Part shown: piece after piece, positions 56,453 through 64,000 of the stretch
Position numbering within the stretch: position 1 is the first letter of the stretch
Layout: every line of letters starts with the position of its first letter
From: Gluconobacter oxydans
GTDB taxonomy: Bacteria; Pseudomonadota; Alphaproteobacteria; Acetobacterales; Acetobacteraceae
DNA: 64,000 bases
NCBI RefSeq assembly: GCF_006539685.1
Contig: NZ_BJNM01000013.1
Span: 1-64,000, forward strand
Direction of reading: 5' to 3'
Made by a program: the position numbers and the translations under genes
Notes under the pieces: model-generated
What the model was told of the DNA's origin: nothing
Seen by the model: the letters and a program-made list of their open reading frames with translations, nothing else
The model's database searches: none

Positions 56453-58992
56453 AACGGGCGTTTCTGGCCACTGCACTGAGCCTGTCGCTGCTCGAAACGG
56501 CTGTGGCTGCGCCTAAAGCCGTTGGTGCCAAGCCTGAAAAGGTAGAAACTGCGCCTGCAAAAGCCGCTGATGAGAAGCTGTTGCCTGCGGGCTGGGCTTT
56601 CCTGAACGATCCGTCGCCGCTTTTTCCGCATCCTGAAAAAGCAGTACAGGAAAAACGGGTTTCTGCTGGGCCGGTTTCCGTCACCGGAACCCAGTCACAG
56701 GCGACGATAGCTCCCACTTATGGAACATCCGTGCAGGTCCCGGGCGCAACCGGACTGTGGCTGCCTCTGGGTGAACTGACGTCTGTTGCGGCGTTCCGCA
56801 ATGGGCAGAATATCGTGCTCGTGGCGGCGGGGCGGCATGTCCTGGATACGGCGGGTCTGGCCGGGATCGGACCTTTCAGATCTGTTTCCAGCCGGATCCT
56901 GTCAGATGTGACGGTCATTACCGTAACGTTGTCCGACGAGCGCGATCCTGTTCTTCGTCCTGTCGGGGCCGGGTGGACGCTGTCAGTTGCCATGGATGTA
57001 AAGCCTCAGGCCGATATGCTGCTCGGGCAGGATGCAAACGCCTTGACGTTCACGCCGCCGGTTGCGGAAGGTCTGCCCCAGGTTGTCGCGCTGGATGATC
57101 CTGATTCAGGGCGAAGGCTGCTGCTTGGAATGACGCGCTCAGGCCGCATTCAGCAGCCCATGCGGCGCCTGGGAACCGGGTTCGCGGTCCGGAGCAGTCT
57201 GATTGGTGTCGTGGTTGCGGCTGATTCCGATACCATAGAGCTGCGTCAGGCGGGTGGGAAACTGATCCTGGATACGATGGGGCCGGACAGTTTTCCGCTG
57301 ATGGCATCCAACCGGCTTCAACCCTATGGCTCGTCCCTGAGCGGTGTCAGTCTGGGGATGGGAACCCCAGAAGAACTGCGGGAAGCGCTCAGGAGGAGTG
57401 TGGCTTCTGCTGCCATGGCGTCTTCGGGTGATCGCTTTGGTGCCCGGATGCGGGTTGCGCAGGCGGCAGCACGGGCTGGCAATGGCCCTCTTCTGGGCGA
57501 AGTCATGGACGTGGCTTTGCAGGACTGGCCCGCGGGTGTGGAAAAGCCCGAAGCACGCCGGCTGCAACAGATATCGGCGGTGCTCAATGCCCGGCCGGGC
57601 TCTTCCTCGCTGGTAGAAGATGGCGGGAGTACGCCGGAAGACCAGCTCTGGCGCGGAATGATGCGGATGCTTCTGCCATCTTCCCGTCGGGTTGGACAAA
57701 GCGCATCAGGATCTCCGGAAAGCGACCGTCTTCAGACGGCGGATCTGATTGCGACAGGACTTCCTGTTCTTCAGGCCTATGCAGCTCCGCTGAAGGAGCG
57801 GCTATTGCCTTTGGCCGCCCAGTGGATCGCGCGTTATGGAAGTGATGGCGCCACGAAAGTGCTCGATCAGTTTCCGGACGGTCCGCAGGTGGCTCTGGCG
57901 AAGGCCCTGCTGGCGGCGCGGCGGAATATGCCGGATGCAGAAGCGAAGCTCTCTGTTCTTGCACATGACCCATCGCCGTTGATCTGGCCGGTGGCTCGTG
58001 AAGCTTCGCTCCGGCTGGCATTGGAAAAAAAGACTCTTCCCCCGCAGGCTGTTGCGGATCAGGTGGATGGCATCCTGCCTGCTCTTCGGATTGCGGAACG
58101 CGAGAAGGATGGGCGTCTTCTACAGATCAAAGCCCTGATGGAAGGCGGAAACCTCGAAGGGGCCGCTGCGGCGGTGCAGGAATGGGGGCGTCTGTATCCG
58201 GATGATGCTGCCAGGGTCGCTGTGCAGGAAACGGACATTATCCGGCAGATGGCCAGGTCTGCGTCTTCAGGCGCGCGGCAGAACATGAACGAGGTTGCCT
58301 TTCTGAAAGATGCGCTGCTCAAAGCGTCAGACAGTGCCCTGCGCGGTGACATTCTCGATGGTCTGGCTCGTCGTTACGAGGCACTTGGCCTGCCGGATCA
58401 GGAGCGGGAGGCCCTGCGGGATCTTCTGGCGTCCGGGAGTAATGCCCAGGAGATGAATGTCCGGATCCGGCTGGCGACGCTTGAGCTCAATATGGGAGAC
58501 CTCAAGGCGGCACGACAGGATCTTGGGGTTTTTGCCGAGGGATCTCCGGATGCTGCCCTGGCGCTTCCGGGTGGAAGCAGCAGCCAGTCCGTGGAGGTGG
58601 CGCTTCTGAAAGCGCGGATTGCACTGGCGGATCACCGTCCGGAGGAAGCGGTGTCAGGGCTGGCGACCATTCACGATCCACGAGTGTGGATCTTACGGGC
58701 GCAGATGGCTGAAAAGGCCGGGGACTGGTCTCATGCGGTTGAGGCGCTTGTGCCCATGCTGGACAGTCTCCCCGGAGCGGGCGGCGTTTCGAAAGAAACG
58801 CTTTCGCCTGAACAGCAGGCTCTCGTTCTGCGAATCGGGGGGGATGCGTCGAGGGCACAGGATCAGCAGACGCTTAAAAACCTGCAGACCCGATTTGGGG
58901 CACTGATGAAAGGGACGCCGTCTGAAGGTGTTTTCCGTCTGCTGACAGGGGGCGGTGAAGAGGCTTCACCGCAGGTTTCCGCAGGGGGGTAA
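56449..58992 (+). CDS. large exported TPR-like protein of the flagellar cluster
   Basis: This 847-residue protein has a signal peptide (residues 1-20), a beta-rich N-terminal half (about 90-290; WLPLGELTSVAAFRNGQNIVL) and a helical C-terminal half with TPR-like units (about 520-830; ALRGDILDGLARRYEALGLPDQEREAL). Similar large TPR proteins follow motE-like genes in alphaproteobacterial flagellar clusters, so a role in the periplasmic stator or ring environment is inferred. ATGA overlap with the MotE-like gene. No catalytic motif is seen. Confidence 0.8.
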   Translation: MKRAFLATALSLSLLETAVAAPKAVGAKPEKVETAPAKAADEKLLPAGWAFLNDPSPLFPHPEKAVQEKRVSAGPVSVTGTQSQATIAPTYGTSVQVPGATGLWLPLGELTSVAAFRNGQNIVLVAAGRHVLDTAGLAGIGPFRSVSSRILSDVTVITVTLSDERDPVLRPVGAGWTLSVAMDVKPQADMLLGQDANALTFTPPVAEGLPQVVALDDPDSGRRLLLGMTRSGRIQQPMRRLGTGFAVRSSLIGVVVAADSDTIELRQAGGKLILDTMGPDSFPLMASNRLQPYGSSLSGVSLGMGTPEELREALRRSVASAAMASSGDRFGARMRVAQAAARAGNGPLLGEVMDVALQDWPAGVEKPEARRLQQISAVLNARPGSSSLVEDGGSTPEDQLWRGMMRMLLPSSRRVGQSASGSPESDRLQTADLIATGLPVLQAYAAPLKERLLPLAAQWIARYGSDGATKVLDQFPDGPQVALAKALLAARRNMPDAEAKLSVLAHDPSPLIWPVAREASLRLALEKKTLPPQAVADQVDGILPALRIAEREKDGRLLQIKALMEGGNLEGAAAAVQEWGRLYPDDAARVAVQETDIIRQMARSASSGARQNMNEVAFLKDALLKASDSALRGDILDGLARRYEALGLPDQEREALRDLLASGSNAQEMNVRIRLATLELNMGDLKAARQDLGVFAEGSPDAALALPGGSSSQSVEVALLKARIALADHRPEEAVSGLATIHDPRVWILRAQMAEKAGDWSHAVEALVPMLDSLPGAGGVSKETLSPEQQALVLRIGGDASRAQDQQTLKNLQTRFGALMKGTPSEGVFRLLTGGGEEASPQVSAGG

Positions 58993-58999
58993 GTCTTCT

Positions 59000-59668
59000 T
59001 CAGGCCTGAGTGACCGGACGATGGCCCTCGAGGAAAACCCTGATGCCATACGCCATGAATTCTTCGAGGTTTTCTTTTGACCGATGGGGTTTGCAGTGGG
59101 TGAGCCGTCCCAGCATGGGGCCGCCCAGCGTCATGCCGAAGAGCAGATCCGAAGCTTCGGTAATGTCGGGAATATCCAGTCTGCCAGCTTCGGACTGCGC
59201 AGCCAGCCAGTTCTGGATTGGCAGGACACGGCCCGAAAGCTGGAAGAGGTCTGCGACGAGTTGGCGGACGGCCGGGTTGCGGCTGGTATCCGTAATGACG
59301 GAGCGGAGCAGGCTCAGGCGCTCGTCGCAGAACATGCAGGCTGCGATGCTGGTCATCAGGCCCAGAAGCTGTTTCTCCATGGGATCTGTGGGCAGCGGCG
59401 TGTAATCTATGGGGGCGAAAAGCCGTTCCAGGATCAGGGTCTCGAAAAGAACTTTCTTGGAGTCGAAAAACTGATAGAGGGTTTTTTTGGACATCCCCGA
59501 GCAGGCAGCGATGCTGTCCATCGACGCGGCATGATAGCCGTGGGTGGTCAGAACCGCACTGGCCGCATCCAGGATCCGGATGCGTCTTTCGGCTTCATCG
59601 AGCTGCGCTGGACGGCCACAGCAGGGCTGTTTCCGGTCTTCGGACTGGCTGCTCGACGGACTGTTCAA
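59000..59668 (-). CDS. TetR family transcriptional regulator
   Basis: This 222-residue regulator has an N-terminal HTH (RILDAASAVLTTHGYHAASMDSIAACSGMSKKTLYQFF) and a ligand-binding domain with a C-terminal AefR-like pattern. I choose TTG 59668, preceded by GGAG (59675-59678); the open frame begins at TTG 59713. It is divergent from an RND efflux operon across a short region with two palindromes, and most likely represses it. Confidence 0.88.
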   Translation of the reverse strand: MNSPSSSQSEDRKQPCCGRPAQLDEAERRIRILDAASAVLTTHGYHAASMDSIAACSGMSKKTLYQFFDSKKVLFETLILERLFAPIDYTPLPTDPMEKQLLGLMTSIAACMFCDERLSLLRSVITDTSRNPAVRQLVADLFQLSGRVLPIQNWLAAQSEAGRLDIPDITEASDLLFGMTLGGPMLGRLTHCKPHRSKENLEEFMAYGIRVFLEGHRPVTQA

Positions 59669-59699
59669 GATCAACTCCGATATTATTTCACAGACTGAA

Positions 59700-59713
59700 T
59701 TGACGTCTGTCAA
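59700..59713. promoter_or_regulatory. TetR operator candidate
   Basis: TTGAC-GTCT-GTCAA is a perfect palindrome. It coincides with the -35 elements of both divergent promoters: TTGACG N17 CTAGTT to the right and TTGACA N17 TGAAAT to the left. Confidence 0.6.
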
Positions 59714-59715
59714 AA

Positions 59716-59756
59716 AAACCCGCTAGTTTCCGTCCTCGCGGGAAACTAGCGGGTTT
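59716..59756. promoter_or_regulatory. 16-bp perfect inverted repeat in the RND leader
   Basis: Arms 59716-59731 and 59741-59756 match over 16 bp around a 9-base loop. On the minus strand a T run follows, so it could end leftward transcription before tetR; as DNA it could be a second operator. Confidence 0.7.
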
Positions 59757-59782
59757 CTGTATCACAGGATAGCGGCCGTATC

Positions 59783-60997
59783 ATGCCTTCTTTTCAGAAA
59801 ATGTCTTTGAATTCTTCTGCCGCCCTGTCTCCGGTCGGTCCGTGGGGTGGGAAGGGAACTTTTCTGGTGTCGCTTCTGGCACTGCCGCTGCTGGTAGCAG
59901 GATGCCAGAAAAAAGCTCCCCCTCCCCAGATGCCGCCGCAGCCTGTCGATGTGGTGACGCTGAAGACGCAGCCCGTTACGCTTGAGACGTCCCTGCCAGG
60001 TCGGACGGATGCCTATGAACAGGCACAGATCCGGCCGCAGGTGAATGGTGTCATCGTCTCGCGTGATTTCGAGCAGGGTGCGGACGTCAAGGCGGGGCAG
60101 CAGCTCTTCCAGATCTATATTGCGCCCTATCAGGCGGCTTACGATCAGGCGAAAGCGCAGCTTCTCAATGCACAGGCCGCGGCTGCCCGGGCCAATGGTC
60201 AGCTGAAGCGTTATCGTCCGCTGGTGGCAGCCCATGCTGTAAGTTCGCAGGATTTCGACAACACGCTGGCAACCGCCCGTGAGGCGGAAGCCCAGGTGGC
60301 GCAGGCGAAGGCTTCCGTGGAAGCAGCCGCCGTCAATCTGAACTACACGCATGTTCGTGCGCCCATCAGCGGCCGGATTGGCCGTACGCTCTATACGCCG
60401 GGCGCGCTGCTGACGGCAGGTCAGACCCAGGCGATTGCGGTCGTGACCCGGCTTGATCCGATCTACGTGGACGTCAATCTGGCAGCGGCCGACATGCTGC
60501 GTCTCAAGCGGGAGCTGGCGAACGGTCAGGTTGAGCGCAGTGGTGCGGATGCGGCGGCTGTCAGCCTGAAGCTGGAAGACAGCTCCGATTATCCGACGCG
60601 CGGCAAGCTCCAGCTTTCCGAAGTCACGGTGGATCCTGCGACCGGAACGCTTGTCATGCGGGCGGTTTTCCCGAACCCCGATCATCTGCTGCTGCCGGGC
60701 ATGTTCGTGCATGCGCATATTCAGGAAGGCATTGATCCGAACGGCCTGCTGGTGCCGCAGGTTGCGGTCGCCCGGGATGCCAAGGGCAATCCCTACGTCA
60801 TGATCGTGGATGGTGAGAACAAGGTCGCCCTGCGTTCCATTCAGGTCTCGCGGACGGTAGGGGATTCCTGGCTTGTTTCAGACGGGCTGAAGGCGGGTGA
60901 GAAGGTGATCGTGAACGGCCTGCAGAAGGTGCAGCCTGGTGCGAAAGTCACACCTCACGATGTCCCGGCTGACGCCCCTGCGGGAAAGGCGGAGTAA
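59783..60997 (+). CDS. RND efflux periplasmic adaptor lipoprotein
   Basis: This 404-residue AcrA/MexA-like protein has a lipobox (LLVAGC), a split lipoyl domain (RPQVNGVIVSRDFEQGADVKAGQ; VRAPISGRIGRTLYTPGALLTAGQ), an alpha-hairpin, a beta-barrel and a membrane-proximal domain. It bridges the downstream RND pump to an outer-membrane channel, which is not encoded nearby. The ATG at 59783 has only a weak AGGA at 13 bases. Confidence 0.93.
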   Translation: MPSFQKMSLNSSAALSPVGPWGGKGTFLVSLLALPLLVAGCQKKAPPPQMPPQPVDVVTLKTQPVTLETSLPGRTDAYEQAQIRPQVNGVIVSRDFEQGADVKAGQQLFQIYIAPYQAAYDQAKAQLLNAQAAAARANGQLKRYRPLVAAHAVSSQDFDNTLATAREAEAQVAQAKASVEAAAVNLNYTHVRAPISGRIGRTLYTPGALLTAGQTQAIAVVTRLDPIYVDVNLAAADMLRLKRELANGQVERSGADAAAVSLKLEDSSDYPTRGKLQLSEVTVDPATGTLVMRAVFPNPDHLLLPGMFVHAHIQEGIDPNGLLVPQVAVARDAKGNPYVMIVDGENKVALRSIQVSRTVGDSWLVSDGLKAGEKVIVNGLQKVQPGAKVTPHDVPADAPAGKAE

Positions 60998-61003
60998 CCC
61001 CGC

Positions 61004-64000
61004 ATGTCATTGTCCCGCTTCTTCATTGACCGACCCATCTTTGCATGGGTCATCGGTCTGATCATCATGCTTGTCGGCGCTGTCGCGATCACGCGCATGC
61101 CGATCGCGCAGTATCCCAGCATCGCACCGCCGCAGATCGCCATTTCGGTCATGTATCCGGGTGCATCTGCCGAGACGGTGAACAACACGGTTGTGCGCCC
61201 GATCCTGCAGCAGATGTATGGTCTGGATCATCTCGAATATCTGTCCGCTTCGTCTTATGCGAGCGGCCAGATGGAGATTGACCTGACCTTCGAGCAGGGC
61301 ACGGATCCTGACATTGCGCAGGTTCAAGTCCAGAACAAGCTGCAGCTCGCCCAGCCGCGTCTGCCGTCGGAAGTGACGGCCCAGGGGCTGAGCATCACGA
61401 AGGCCACCAAGAACTTCATGATGGTTCTGGCCTTCATTTCCGAAGACGGCAGCATGTCCGGTCAGGACATTGCGGACTATGTGGCGTCCAACATTTCCGA
61501 TCCGCTGTCGCGTGTGTCGGGCGTGGGCGATCACACGCTGTTCGGCTCCGAATATGCGATGCGTGTCTGGCTGGACCCGTCCAAGCTGTACAATTTCGGC
61601 CTGACGGTCGGGGATGTGCAGACGGCGATTTCGGCCCAGAACATTCAGGTCTCGTCTGGTGAGCTGGGTGGTCTGCCGGCCAAGAAGGGTATCGGTTTCG
61701 ATGCCACGATCATTGGTCCGACCCGTCTGAGTACGCCGGAGCAGTTCAAGGAAATCCTGCTCAAGGTGCAGCAGGATGGCAGTCAGGTGCGCCTGAAGGA
61801 TGTGGCGCGCGTCGAGCTTGGAGCGCAGAGCTACGCACTCGGGTCTGTCTATAACAACCATCCCGCTTCCGCGATGGCGCTCAAGCTGGCGCCGGGTGCG
61901 AACCAGCTCAAGACCGAAGCAGCTGTCCGCGCGCGTCTGAACGAGCTGAGCCGCTATTTCCCGCAGGGGCTGAAGCTCGTCTATCCGCTGGATACCGAGC
62001 CGTTTATCACGCTGTCGATCCATGAAGTGGTCCAGACGCTGATCGAGGCCATTGTCCTCGTGTTCATCGTGATGCTGATCTTCCTGCAGAACTTCCGCGC
62101 GACGCTGATCCCGACGATCGCGGTGCCGGTGGTGCTGCTGGGAACGTTCGGGCTGATGTCCATTCTGGGCTACAGCATCAATACGCTGACCATGCTGGCC
62201 ATGGTTCTGGCGGTCGGTCTGCTGGTCGATGACGCGATCGTGGTGGTTGAGAACGTCGAGCGTGTCATGACGGACAAGGGGCTGTCTCCCAAAGAAGCGG
62301 CCCGCGTCTCCATGGACGAGATCTCGGGCGCGCTTGTCGGTATCGTGCTGGTGCTGACGGCGGTGTTCCTGCCGATGGCGGCCTTTGGCGGCTCGACGGG
62401 TGTGATCTATCGCCAGTTCTCCATCACCATCGTCGCGGCCATGTGGCTGTCGGTTCTGGTGGCGATGGTCATGACACCGGCGCTGTGCGCGTCCATGCTC
62501 AAGCCGACGCATAAAGGCCATGAACGTGGTCCCGCGGCCTGGTTCAACCGGACGTTCGATCGTCTGACGAACGGGTATATCGGCGGCGTGAAATGGCTGA
62601 TCCGCGTGCCGGTCGTCAGCATGATCGGGTTCGCCCTGCTGACCGGTCTGGTTGCGTTCCTGTTCATGCGGGTGCCGGGCGGGTTCCTGCCGGATGAGGA
62701 TCAGGGGATCATCTTCGGCCAGGTTACCATGCGCAACGGGGCAACCCAGGAGCAGACGGCCGCCGTCAACCGCAAGATCACCGATTACGTTCTCAAGACC
62801 TACGGCCAGTATGTTGAATCCGTCTTCACCATGACGGGCTTCAGCTTCGCGGGTCAGGGGCAAAGTGCGGGTGCATTCTTCATCCGCATGAAGCCCTGGG
62901 ATCAGCGGCCAGGTTCCGCGCATACGACCATGACGGTGTCGCGTGAAATCATGATGCATTTCTGGATGGATCCGGAAGCGCAGATCTTCGCAGTCAATCC
63001 GCCGGCCGTGATGGAGCTGGGTAATGCGACCGGCTTTGACCTTGAGCTGGAAGACACCGGACATCTGGGTCATGACGCTCTGCTGGCAGCGCGAAACCAG
63101 ATCCTGAGTGAAGCAGCACAGAATCCGCTGCTTCAGGCGGTCCGCCCGCTGGGTATGGAAGATGCGCCGCAGTTCAGTCTGGACATTAACCGCGAGCGCG
63201 CCAACGCGCTTGGCCTGACCAATGCGGATATCAACACGACGCTCGAAGGGGCTCTGGGCTCCATCTACGTCAACCAGTTCATGCGCAACGACCGTGTCAA
63301 ACAGGTCTATATCCAGGGCGAACCCTGGGCGCGTATGACGCCGGAGGATCTGAACCGCTGGTATGTCCGCAATGCGATCGGGACGATGGTGCCGTTCAAC
63401 GCCTTCGCCTCGGGGCACTGGGTCAATGGTCCGCAGAAGGTCGAGGACTATAACGGTCTGAACGCCTATGAAATCCAGGGGCAGCCGGCCGTGGGCGCAA
63501 GCTCAGGTCAGGCCATGGCGGAAATGGAGAAGCTGCTGGCCAAGCTGCCGCGCGGTATCGGTTACGAATGGACGGGTCTGTCCTTCGAGCAGTTGGCGTC
63601 GGGTGGATCGACGGCACCGCTTTATGCGCTGGCCACGGTGGTCATCCTGTTCTGTCTGGCGGCGCTGTATGAAAGCTGGGCCATTCCGTTCGCGGTGCTG
63701 CTGGTGCTGCCGCTGGGTGTGCTTGGTGCGATCGTAGCGACGCTGGGCCGCGGGCTTTCCAATGACGTCTATTTCCAGGTGGGTCTGCTGACGACGGTGG
63801 GTCTGTCGGTGAAGAACGCGATCCTGATTGTGGAATTTGCCAAGGCCTTCTTTGAAAGCGGCGAAACTCTGGAAGATTCGGTTCTGGAAGCCGGGCGCGA
63901 GCGTCTGCGTCCGATCCTTATGACCTCGATCGCTTTCGTCTGCGGTGTGTTTCCGCTGGCGATTGCGACGGGTGCGGGATCGGCGGCGCGTGTGGCGATC
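61004..64000 (+). CDS. RND multidrug efflux permease, AcrB-like (3' truncated by window)
   Basis: The frame starts at ATG 61004 (MSLSRFFIDRPIFAWVIGLI) and stays open for 999 codons to the window edge. It shows the HAE1 RND pattern: YPSIAPPQIAISVMYPGASAET, FEQGTDPDIAQVQVQNKL, and the helix-4 proton-relay MVLAVGLLVDDAIVVVENVERVM with the Asp-Asp pair. The second half repeats with VGLLTTVGLSVKNAILIVEFAK. It should pump drugs from membrane and periplasm with the upstream adaptor, under TetR control. Confidence 0.94.
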   Translation, partial: MSLSRFFIDRPIFAWVIGLIIMLVGAVAITRMPIAQYPSIAPPQIAISVMYPGASAETVNNTVVRPILQQMYGLDHLEYLSASSYASGQMEIDLTFEQGTDPDIAQVQVQNKLQLAQPRLPSEVTAQGLSITKATKNFMMVLAFISEDGSMSGQDIADYVASNISDPLSRVSGVGDHTLFGSEYAMRVWLDPSKLYNFGLTVGDVQTAISAQNIQVSSGELGGLPAKKGIGFDATIIGPTRLSTPEQFKEILLKVQQDGSQVRLKDVARVELGAQSYALGSVYNNHPASAMALKLAPGANQLKTEAAVRARLNELSRYFPQGLKLVYPLDTEPFITLSIHEVVQTLIEAIVLVFIVMLIFLQNFRATLIPTIAVPVVLLGTFGLMSILGYSINTLTMLAMVLAVGLLVDDAIVVVENVERVMTDKGLSPKEAARVSMDEISGALVGIVLVLTAVFLPMAAFGGSTGVIYRQFSITIVAAMWLSVLVAMVMTPALCASMLKPTHKGHERGPAAWFNRTFDRLTNGYIGGVKWLIRVPVVSMIGFALLTGLVAFLFMRVPGGFLPDEDQGIIFGQVTMRNGATQEQTAAVNRKITDYVLKTYGQYVESVFTMTGFSFAGQGQSAGAFFIRMKPWDQRPGSAHTTMTVSREIMMHFWMDPEAQIFAVNPPAVMELGNATGFDLELEDTGHLGHDALLAARNQILSEAAQNPLLQAVRPLGMEDAPQFSLDINRERANALGLTNADINTTLEGALGSIYVNQFMRNDRVKQVYIQGEPWARMTPEDLNRWYVRNAIGTMVPFNAFASGHWVNGPQKVEDYNGLNAYEIQGQPAVGASSGQAMAEMEKLLAKLPRGIGYEWTGLSFEQLASGGSTAPLYALATVVILFCLAALYESWAIPFAVLLVLPLGVLGAIVATLGRGLSNDVYFQVGLLTTVGLSVKNAILIVEFAKAFFESGETLEDSVLEAGRERLRPILMTSIAFVCGVFPLAIATGAGSAARVAI

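Noticed and set aside
61007-63418. 803-codon open frame on the minus strand
   Set aside because: It lies opposite the AcrB-like pump gene, whose conserved motifs fix the plus strand. Its His/Arg/Gln-rich composition is typical of an antisense shadow.
1-64000. tRNA genes, rRNA, CRISPR array or insertion sequences
   Set aside because: No cloverleaf, regular spaced repeat, transposase or terminal inverted repeat was recognised on reading the window; a tRNA or CRISPR search program was not run.

Overview
The window reads as a chromosomal segment of an acetic acid bacterium (Acetobacteraceae, Alphaproteobacteria), most like Gluconobacter. This rests on the high GC content, the alphaproteobacterial zinc-less form of ribosomal protein L36, an alphaproteobacterial flagellar gene order (fliL, fliM, a DUF6468-like gene, a MotE-like gene, a TPR gene), osmoregulated periplasmic glucan genes and a biotin operon ordered bioA-F-H-C-D. 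The genus is inference. Genes are tightly packed, often with 4-base ATGA or GTGA overlaps. I see no tRNA, rRNA, CRISPR array, insertion sequence or prophage.

Bases 1-16.5 kb: an exported Cys/Ala-rich protein; a small MerR regulon (NAD-epimerase-like gene, DJ-1/PfpI gene, merR, and a chloroperoxidase-like hydrolase with an apparent 1-base frameshift) with three matching promoters that have 19-bp spacers; an aspartic protease behind xerC; priA; rpmJ with a TPR gene; an AaeB/AaeX/AaeA-type efflux set; a cytoplasmic S9 peptidase; and a DUF2501 protein.

Bases 16.5-29 kb: mdoG-mdoH for periplasmic glucans; the complete pimeloyl and late biotin operon except bioB; selO; and a LysR regulator divergent from a short-chain dehydrogenase.

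Bases 29-42 kb: a type I secretion ABC transporter and HlyD adaptor run directly into a Sel1-repeat protein, a 981-residue multidomain glycosyltransferase, a protein with a ChW-like segment and a GT4 enzyme. A DXD-type glycosyltransferase with a probably broken 5' end faces them. I regard this as the best candidate for an undescribed system, a surface glycoconjugate or glycoprotein export locus. This is inference.

Bases 42-51 kb: dps, then pstC-pstA-pstB-phoU-phoB-phoR behind a strong Pho box and without pstS, then a secreted S9 peptidase.

Bases 51-64 kb: an AnsP-like permease; a SPOR-domain lytic transglycosylase; the fliL-fliM flagellar cluster ending in an 847-residue exported TPR protein; and a TetR-controlled RND efflux operon whose pump gene runs off the window end.
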